Below are positions 16,455 through 21,260 of a DNA stretch of 21,260 nucleotides, piece by piece. The position numbers were made by a program, and so were the translations under genes. The first letter of the stretch is position 1. Every line of letters begins with the position of its first letter. Source of the stretch: CAMBRQ01 sp945870325 (lineage in GTDB: Bacteria; Bacillota; Clostridia; Lachnospirales; Lachnospiraceae); NCBI RefSeq assembly GCF_050313795.1, contig NZ_JBNPMC010000053.1, positions 1 through 21,260 on the forward strand. Direction: 5' to 3'. The notes under the pieces were generated by a model that was given only the letters and a program-made list of their open reading frames with translations, had not been told where the DNA came from and ran no database searches.

Positions 16455-17171
16455 TTAAATTCCCTCTTTCTTCCCCCAAGGCCGCTCTTTCTCAAGCCAC
16501 CCCTTCTCTTTCCAATACTCCTGATCGACAGGATTCATCCCTTTCTTATGCATGCTTCGCATAATATAGAATAATATCTTCGTCTTAATCCCAGGTTTTA
16601 CCTTTTCAGTATCACGTTTTAACTTAAGAACGATTTTATCAATTTCCAGTTCAATCTTATCTTTCTTAGCCTTTTCAACCTCTTCCCATGAAGTAGCCGC
16701 TACCGCAACTCCATATGTATAAATTTTTGCGATGCCCCAGAAAAACAGGCTGTCTTTGATATCCTTAAGTGTTGACTTCATGCCGCCCCCCGCTGCTGTC
16801 GTAATGCAGACTGCCTGCTTGCGGAACATAGATTCTTCTGGCCTGTGTACCATAAAACGATAGCCGTAATGATCTAATAGAGCTTTTAATGCACCTGTTA
16901 CGTGCATGACATGAACAGGTGAAGTGAATACAAGCAGATCCGCTTCGTCAATCATTTTGGTGATCCGTTTCATATACATCAGATAATCTAAGCATTTTTT
17001 TTCGCTGTCCTTAATGCAAACTGCACATCCACGGCAGAATTCCGGCATATCCTTTGGCAGAAATAACTCACTAATCTGATCTTCTTTCTTGGCTATCTTC
17101 TCAATCAGCATCTTGCCAATATGGTAACTCGATCCCTTCCGCATAGTACCATTGATCATCAGTATATTCAT
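16455..17171 (-). CDS. Flavodoxin-fold oxidoreductase with Isf-like iron-sulfur motif
   Basis: This 238-residue cytoplasmic flavoprotein has an N-terminal FMN-phosphate loop (NGTMRKGSSY, 7-16), TSPVHVMHVTGALKALLDHYGY for the isoalloxazine and dimer region (about 83-104), and AAGGG later. Four cysteines at 46, 49, 52 and 60 are spaced C-x2-C-x2-C-x7-C, the compact motif of iron-sulfur flavoproteins (Isf) that holds a 4Fe-4S cluster beside FMN. The C-terminus (about 185-238) is a basic Trp-rich extension ending in WKEKGWLEKERPWGKK. In anaerobes Isf-like proteins are linked to electron transfer and oxygen or peroxide reduction, but the substrate here is not predictable. A GGGGG-rich site lies upstream of the ATG. 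It follows the cysteine-rich 58-residue gene by 29 bases, so they are probably co-transcribed. Confidence 0.87.
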   Translation of the reverse strand: MNILMINGTMRKGSSYHIGKMLIEKIAKKEDQISELFLPKDMPEFCRGCAVCIKDSEKKCLDYLMYMKRITKMIDEADLLVFTSPVHVMHVTGALKALLDHYGYRFMVHRPEESMFRKQAVCITTAAGGGMKSTLKDIKDSLFFWGIAKIYTYGVAVAATSWEEVEKAKKDKIELEIDKIVLKLKRDTEKVKPGIKTKILFYIMRSMHKKGMNPVDQEYWKEKGWLEKERPWGKKEGI

Positions 17172-17200
17172 CTTGTATACGCCCCCATTTCTTATTGTAT

Positions 17201-17377
17201 CTACATCTGATGTCTTACGATTGCATACTCATCCCCGTAACTATAATAGGGACAGTCGTGGTATGTATTGGTTACGAACTTATATAATTCATCCTCATCC
17301 AAATTCATCTGGCAAGTGTAACATTCATAGTCCTCATCATATTCATAATGAGCACAGGATTCACAATTACTTTTCAT
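17201..17377 (-). CDS. Cysteine-rich small protein, DUF6472-like
   Basis: This 58-residue acidic protein begins MKSNCESCAHYEYDEDYECYTC. Cysteines at 5/8 and 19/22 form two CxxC knuckles, with Cys42 in DCPYY, so zinc binding is likely. The pattern, including NLDEDEL and GDEYAIV, matches what I recall of the DUF6472 family in Lachnospiraceae; function is unknown. I chose the ATG at 17377 because GGGAGGAG lies nine bases upstream. A longer frame up to 17437 has no ribosome site, and its extra residues run through the promoter. The Isf-like gene starts 29 bases downstream, which suggests a joint redox or metal-related role, but this is only context. Confidence 0.85.
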   Translation of the reverse strand: MKSNCESCAHYEYDEDYECYTCQMNLDEDELYKFVTNTYHDCPYYSYGDEYAIVRHQM

Positions 17378-17402
17378 AGTATCAATCTCCTCCCAGAAAA
17401 AA

Positions 17403-17411
17403 AGTATAGCA
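17403..17411 (-). promoter_or_regulatory. Extended -10 promoter for the small protein/flavoprotein pair
   Basis: TGCTATACT on the minus strand (17411-17403) is a good extended -10, about 25 bases ahead of the start codon. No convincing -35 lies 16-18 bases upstream, as is common for extended -10 sites. A GGGTACA motif occurs twice just upstream (on the plus strand, at about 17425 and 17447). Confidence 0.5.
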
Positions 17412-17469
17412 CAATTTGTCTGATGGGTACAGGACATTTTCCATTTGGGTACACCCTAAAACGCAGTTT

Positions 17470-17502
17470 GGGACGTAGTAAAAATGCAGTTTACTACGTC
17501 CC
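17470..17502. terminator. Perfect 13-bp hairpin after icd
   Basis: GGGACGTAGTAAA (17470-17482) and its exact complement (17490-17502) enclose a 7-base loop, 12 bases past the icd stop. It is well placed to end the citrate-synthase/regulator/icd transcript. However, no U-tract follows on the minus strand (AAACTGCGTTTT), so it may stabilise the 3' end or be a small dispersed REP-like palindrome instead. Confidence 0.5.
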
Positions 17503-17514
17503 CTGTTAAAATAA

Positions 17515-18711
17515 TCACAATTTTTCTGCGATTGCTTTAATAAAGTCTTCGCTGTTCAGCACTGTCGGATTCTCCATCGTGGTAATCAACGCCAGATCCT
17601 TCGTCATCTTGCCTTCCTCAATCGTGTCAATTGTTGCCTTTTCTAGTTTATCTGCGAATGCCATTAATTCAGTATTGCCGTCTAATTCACCACGTTTTCT
17701 CAAAGCGCCTGTCCATGCGAAGATAGTTGCTACTGAGTTGGTGGATGTCTCTTCTCCCTGCAAATGTTTATAGTAATGACGCTGTACAGTTCCGTGTGCT
17801 GCCTCGTACTCATAATATCCATCCGGAGATACCAGCACAGAAGTCATCATAGCCAGTGAACCGAATGCTGAGGATACCATATCACTCATAACATCGCCGT
17901 CGTAATTCTTACATGCCCAGATATACCCTCCCTCAGACTTCATAACACGGGCTACCGCGTCATCAATCAAGGTATAAAAATAAGTAATTCCCGCTTCTTC
18001 GAACTTCTCTTTATAATCCGCATCGAATATCTCCTGGAAAATATCTTTGAAGGTATGGTCATACTTCTTAGAGATTGTATCTTTAGTTGCGAACCACAGG
18101 TCCTGCTTGGTATCCAAAGCATAATTGAAACAACTTCTTGCAAAACTTTCAATAGACGCATTGATATTATGCATTCCCTGTACAATTCCTGCATCGTCAA
18201 AATTATGTACCAGTTCTCTTGTCTCTGATCCGTCTTCTGCGGTATACACAAGTTCTACTTTGCCTGCTCCCGGAATCTTCATCTCAGAACCTTTATACAC
18301 ATCACCGTAAGCATGTCTTGCAATCGTAATAGGTTTCTTCCAGTTCTTCACACAAGGCTCGATTCCCTTTACCACGATCGGCGCACGGAATACCGTCCCA
18401 TCTAAGATTGCACGAATAGTTCCATTCGGACTCTTCCACATCTCTTTCAGATCATATTCTGTCATACGTGCGGCATTCGGTGTGATGGTTGCACATTTTA
18501 CCGCAACTTTATATTTCTTCGTTGCATTTGCGGAATCAATGGTTACCTGGTCATTGGTCGCATTCCTGTGTTCAAGTCCCAGATCATAATATTCCGTATT
18601 CAGTTCGATGAATGGCTCCAGAAGATTCTCTTTAATCATCTTCCAGAGAATTCTTGTCATCTCATCTCCATCCATCTCTACAATTGGTGTTGTCATCTTA
18701 ATCTTTGCCAT
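17515..18711 (-). CDS. icd: NADP-dependent isocitrate dehydrogenase
   Basis: This 398-residue enzyme oxidatively decarboxylates isocitrate to 2-oxoglutarate. It belongs to the homodimeric eukaryote-like type II subfamily, not the E. coli type. Evidence is the substrate motif SPNGTIR at 94-100, the metal-binding Asp cluster in NYDGDVMSD (269-277), and AAHGTVQRHYY (304-314), where Arg311 and His312 correspond to the NADP-phosphate-binding pair of human IDH1. Length is typical. GGAGGAG precedes the ATG by seven bases. It lies 50 bases after the GntR/FCD regulator and in the same direction as the Re-citrate-synthase-like gene, so the three probably form one operon supplying 2-oxoglutarate and NADPH for glutamate synthesis. 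Confidence 0.96.
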   Translation of the reverse strand: MAKIKMTTPIVEMDGDEMTRILWKMIKENLLEPFIELNTEYYDLGLEHRNATNDQVTIDSANATKKYKVAVKCATITPNAARMTEYDLKEMWKSPNGTIRAILDGTVFRAPIVVKGIEPCVKNWKKPITIARHAYGDVYKGSEMKIPGAGKVELVYTAEDGSETRELVHNFDDAGIVQGMHNINASIESFARSCFNYALDTKQDLWFATKDTISKKYDHTFKDIFQEIFDADYKEKFEEAGITYFYTLIDDAVARVMKSEGGYIWACKNYDGDVMSDMVSSAFGSLAMMTSVLVSPDGYYEYEAAHGTVQRHYYKHLQGEETSTNSVATIFAWTGALRKRGELDGNTELMAFADKLEKATIDTIEEGKMTKDLALITTMENPTVLNSEDFIKAIAEKL

Positions 18712-18761
18712 GTCTAATCTCCTCCTGTTTCTTGGCTGTCCGCCTAAGTGAAAATATGCAT

Positions 18762-19415
18762 CTATTCCATGATATGCAGGTTCTCCATTACGTTCATTAT
18801 ATGTCTGTTGGCGAGTTTCTCTGCCCGATCTGCGTCTTTTTGCTTAATGGCATCCAAGATTCCTCTGTGTTCCTCAATCGACTTTTCTGCCCTGTCTTTT
18901 GCCCCTACAGACAAAGTACGCGCCATCTTCACATATTTATGAAAATCAGATAATACATGTTCTAGTATACGACTATCAGACGCTTCATACAAGACTTTGT
19001 GGAATCTTCCGTCAAGTTCCGATACCTGTGCTGCTTTTCCTTCGCCTTTTTTTCGAAGGTGGAATTCTGACAGCAGCACGATCTCTTCCAGTTTTTCAAT
19101 CTGTTCATCTGAGATATTCTCCGTTGCCCATCTGGCGCATAAACCTTCCAGCATAGACCTTATCTTATAGATATCATGGACATCCTTTTGGCTGATTCCT
19201 GTGACGTAAGCCCCTTTATTCGGAATGATCGTCACCAGACCTTCTAGTTCCAATTGACGTAATGCCTCTCTTACCGGAGTCCTGCTGACTCCTAATTCTT
19301 CCCCAATTGTAATCTCTCTCAATTCATCGTGATCTTTATAAACACCCGCGAGAATATCTTCCCGCAATTTTCGAAATACCTTTCCCCTTAGGGAATGATC
19401 ATGATATTCTTCCAT
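18762..19415 (-). CDS. GntR-family regulator, FadR/FCD subfamily
   Basis: This repressor or activator has an N-terminal winged helix (about 8-72; recognition motif GVSRTPVREALRQLELEGL) and an all-helical FCD ligand domain (about 80-212). D125 and H129 (ELDGRFHK), H173 and H195 form the Asp/three-His metal site that in FCD proteins holds a carboxylate ligand. I chose the ATG at 19415 (217 residues) because GGAGGGG lies immediately upstream at ideal spacing. Longer in-frame starts exist (ATG 19472, TTG 19490) but have no ribosome site, and the added residues look non-conserved. It lies between the citrate-synthase-like gene (78 bases) and icd (50 bases), so it likely controls this operon through the palindrome at 20942-20967. 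A citrate or 2-oxoglutarate effector is inference. Confidence 0.9.
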   Translation of the reverse strand: MEEYHDHSLRGKVFRKLREDILAGVYKDHDELREITIGEELGVSRTPVREALRQLELEGLVTIIPNKGAYVTGISQKDVHDIYKIRSMLEGLCARWATENISDEQIEKLEEIVLLSEFHLRKKGEGKAAQVSELDGRFHKVLYEASDSRILEHVLSDFHKYVKMARTLSVGAKDRAEKSIEEHRGILDAIKQKDADRAEKLANRHIMNVMENLHIME

Positions 19416-19493
19416 TTTCCCCTCCAAAGACAGGCATGCTGTCTTTCTTTCAAGTAATTCATTGCTACCCATATGTAATTTCTCTGACAAATA

Positions 19494-20885
19494 TTATATA
19501 AGGGCGATGCCTAATCTTTTGCTTGCATCGTCAATCACAGCAAGCAATTCTTCATCTGTCAGAACAGTTACTCGTCCTTCCTCATACTCTTTGTCAACCC
19601 AAGCTTTCACCATTGCTACCAGTTCAGTGTTCTTATCCACTTGTTTCTCCTCTGGTAAATGGAAATACGTATTAATCCAATGTGCAATTCCTGCAAGTCC
19701 CGAGGTATTGGAAACTGCCACAAGCGGCGGACGTTTCAGAAACTTATCCGTATCAAATATATTATAGATCTCTTCATTCTTTAACAAACCATCTGCGTGG
19801 ATTCCTGCTCTCGTAACATTAAAATTCTTACCAACGAACGGTGTTCTGGACGGCACCTTATATCCAATCTCTTTCTCATAATAGTCCGCCAGTTCCGTAA
19901 TTACGGTAGTATCCATTCCATCCAGGGTTCCCCGTAATTGTGCATACTCGAATACCATTGCCTCCAACGGTGTATTACCGGTTCTCTCTCCGATTCCAAA
20001 GAGCGAGCAGTTCACTCCACTTGCTCCATAGAGCCATGCTGTTGTAGAATTGCTGACTGCTTTGTAGAAATCATTATGCCCGTGGAACTCAATCAATTCA
20101 CTTGGTACTCCCGCATGTACACGAAGTCCATAGATGATACCCGGAATAGATCTTGGAATCACCGCACCCGGATAATTCACGCCATATCCCATCGTATCAC
20201 AGACACGGATCTTAACCGGTATCTGGTATTCATCCATTAATTTCATCAGTTCCAGACAGAACGGAATTACGAAACCATAGATATCTGATCTTGTAATATC
20301 TTCCAGATGGCATCTTGGACTTACACCCGTCTCCAAACACTCACGCACTACAGACAGATAATGGTTCATACATTCCCTTCTCGTCATCTTTAATTTATAA
20401 AAAATATGATAGTCAGAGCAGCTTACCAGGATTCCCGTTTCCTTCATTCCGATTTCTTTCACCAATTCAAAGTCCTTCTTACTTGCCCGAATCCAACTGG
20501 TCACCTCAGGAAACTGATATCCTTTCTCCATACATTTATAGACAGCGTCTCTATCCTTCTTGCTGTACAAGAAAAATTCACACTGCCGAATCTTTCCATT
20601 CGGACCGCCTAATCTGTGAAAATAGTCATAAAGCGTAACTATCTGCTCCGTGCTATACGGTGCACGCGACTGCTGTCCATCACGAAATGTAGTATCTGTA
20701 ATCCAAATCTCATCCGGCATACTGTGCGGAACAATACGATCATTAAACGCTATCTTCGGAACCTCATCATACCGAAACAGATTACGGAACACATTCGGCT
20801 TATCCACATCCACAAGGGGATACATATGTTCCTCTAATTGTAATAGATTCGTATGCTTATCCAAATATACTTTTCTATTCTCCAT
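19494..20885 (-). CDS. Probable Re-citrate synthase (isopropylmalate-synthase-like fold)
   Basis: This 463-residue DRE-TIM metallolyase condenses an acyl-CoA with a 2-oxo acid. DTTFRDGQQ at 64-72, HGHND at 268-272 (metal ligands) and GIGERTGN at 297-304 are the family motifs. It lacks the C-terminal LeuA regulatory domain of true 2-isopropylmalate synthase. The long N-terminal extension ahead of the barrel, the total length and the linkage to icd match the Re-citrate synthases described in Clostridium kluyveri and other anaerobes, which make citrate from oxaloacetate and acetyl-CoA with opposite stereochemistry to the usual enzyme. Homocitrate or citramalate synthase remain possible. AAAGGAGAG precedes the ATG. 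It is first in a unit with the FCD regulator and icd, driven by an operator-bearing promoter. Confidence 0.85.
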   Translation of the reverse strand: MENRKVYLDKHTNLLQLEEHMYPLVDVDKPNVFRNLFRYDEVPKIAFNDRIVPHSMPDEIWITDTTFRDGQQSRAPYSTEQIVTLYDYFHRLGGPNGKIRQCEFFLYSKKDRDAVYKCMEKGYQFPEVTSWIRASKKDFELVKEIGMKETGILVSCSDYHIFYKLKMTRRECMNHYLSVVRECLETGVSPRCHLEDITRSDIYGFVIPFCLELMKLMDEYQIPVKIRVCDTMGYGVNYPGAVIPRSIPGIIYGLRVHAGVPSELIEFHGHNDFYKAVSNSTTAWLYGASGVNCSLFGIGERTGNTPLEAMVFEYAQLRGTLDGMDTTVITELADYYEKEIGYKVPSRTPFVGKNFNVTRAGIHADGLLKNEEIYNIFDTDKFLKRPPLVAVSNTSGLAGIAHWINTYFHLPEEKQVDKNTELVAMVKAWVDKEYEEGRVTVLTDEELLAVIDDASKRLGIALI

Positions 20886-20908
20886 AAACTCTCTCTCCTT
20901 TAGGTACT

Positions 20909-20941
20909 ATTGAAAGAAGAAGTGTGACTTACACTTTCAAT
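20909..20941. promoter_or_regulatory. Inverted repeat in the leader of the citrate operon
   Basis: ATTGAAAG (20909-20916) pairs with CTTTCAAT (20934-20941). Inside, AAGTGT (20920-20925) can pair with ACACTT (20931-20936), giving a bulged hairpin. It lies between the promoter and the ribosome site, so it is either a leader structure or a second protein-binding site. Confidence 0.45.
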
Positions 20942-20967
20942 GTGTATAATTGTATACAATTATACAC
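20942..20967. promoter_or_regulatory. 26-bp perfect palindromic operator
   Basis: All 26 bases are self-complementary. The centre ATTGTATACAAT fits the TNGTNNNACNA-type sites bound by GntR/FadR-FCD regulators. It covers the -10 box and most of the spacer of the citrate-operon promoter, so binding should repress. The FCD regulator encoded second in the operon is the natural candidate, giving autoregulation. Confidence 0.8.
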
Positions 20968-20977
20968 TATATGTCAA
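20949..20977 (-). promoter_or_regulatory. Sigma-A promoter of the citrate-synthase/gntR/icd operon
   Basis: On the minus strand, a perfect TTGACA (20977-20972) and TACAAT (20954-20949) are separated by 17 bases. It lies about 60 bases ahead of the start codon, and the palindromic operator overlaps it. The second copy of the structured repeat begins only about 15 bases upstream of the -35. Confidence 0.8.
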
Positions 20978-20992
20978 GATAAATGTGAATTT

Positions 20993-21260
20993 AGTTCTTG
21001 AAGAGTAATTTGTAAGGTGTACGGCAGAGAGGGGCAGTATGGGAGTTCTTATCCGACTCCAATCGCCTACAAAACGTAAGTTCAAAAGAGGTCTAAAATC
21101 AGGAACCGAATGTATTCACCGAAAAAAATCTGAAAGATTTTTCCGACTCAGACATTCTTGAATTCTGTGCTTGTAGCACAGAATTCATCCTGATTTTAGC
21201 TCTCTTTTTCACTAACGGTTTGTACGGCTCTTCTACGGATATGAACTCTCATACTGCCCT
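20993..21260 (+). repeat. Structured intergenic repeat, second copy (cut by window end)
   Basis: This copy aligns to 15992 onward along its visible length. It keeps the left outer arm, the inner stem (about 21083-21103 with 21187-21207), apical hairpin A and hairpin B (its 11-bp stem identical). The right outer arm runs off the window after ATACTGCCCT. Differences from the first copy mostly preserve pairing. No gene is present in it. It sits directly upstream of the citrate-operon promoter in the same orientation as the first copy. Confidence 0.88.

Noticed and set aside
16170..16574. 134-residue plus-strand open frame
   Set aside because: It starts inside hairpin B of the repeat element and ends antisense to the flavoprotein, with no ribosome site or family pattern.
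17201..17437. 78-residue version of the cysteine-rich small protein
   Set aside because: The extra 20 residues run through the extended -10 promoter and lack a ribosome site; the ATG at 17377 has GGGAGGAG.
18762..19490. Longer GntR frame starting at TTG 19490
   Set aside because: It has no ribosome site and begins three bases after the upstream stop. The ATG at 19415 has GGAGGGG at ideal spacing and gives the usual family length.
20993..21260. CRISPR array or tRNA/rRNA explanation for the repeats
   Set aside because: There are only two long copies 5 kb apart with internal hairpins, no spacer-repeat periodicity, and no cloverleaf or rRNA signature.

Overview
The window looks like ordinary chromosome from a low-to-mid GC anaerobic Clostridia species, most likely a Lachnospiraceae relative (Dorea/Blautia/Clostridium scindens type). 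The evidence is the gene content: formate-THF ligase, Rex, an FtsK/SpoIIIE with TepA beside it, the alr-mazF pair, an Isf-like flavoprotein, a DUF6472-type micro-protein and a probable Re-citrate synthase. There are also strong GGAGG-type ribosome sites and sigma-A-like promoters. The genus is inference; no rRNA gene is present.

Layout. Positions 2-13942 are almost entirely minus-strand genes, read right to left. They are rex; then nnr (NAD(P)HX repair), alr, an orphan mazF and a soluble CorC-like CBS protein; then yebC, a CFI-box protein, an O-acetylhomoserine sulfhydrylase, tepA, ftsK and fhs; and finally a zinc-ribbon/TPR membrane protein. Two clear sigma-A promoters (rex and ftsK) and several hairpins divide this into transcription units. 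At about 13945-14056 the strand switches through back-to-back promoters, and the only plus-strand gene, an ABC-F ATPase (14057-15982), follows. Beyond it lie an iron-sulfur flavoprotein with a 58-residue cysteine-rich partner (16455-17377, minus). Last comes a three-gene minus-strand unit of a Re-citrate-synthase-like enzyme, a GntR/FCD regulator and NADP-isocitrate dehydrogenase (20885 down to 17515).

How the genes work together. The Re-citrate synthase, regulator and Icd set reads as the oxidative branch of an incomplete TCA cycle, making 2-oxoglutarate for glutamate. Aconitase is not in the window. A consensus promoter carries a perfect 26-bp palindrome across its -10 and spacer, and the co-encoded FCD regulator is the obvious candidate to bind it. 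The tepA-ftsK, alr-mazF and rex/ABC-F neighbourhoods resemble those of Bacillus subtilis (tepA-spoIIIE, alr-ndoA, ydiF-rex).

Most unusual feature. Two copies of a roughly 307-bp intergenic repeat occur, complete at 15992-16298 and cut by the window end at 20993-21260. Each is a long imperfect inverted repeat enclosing an inner stem and two apical hairpins. Several differences between the copies are compensatory, so base pairing is kept. It has no coding capacity and could be a MITE-like element, a structured RNA or a terminator-like repeat. I cannot assign it to a known family. Nothing else points to a new multi-gene system; the rest is housekeeping with some regulatory oddities.
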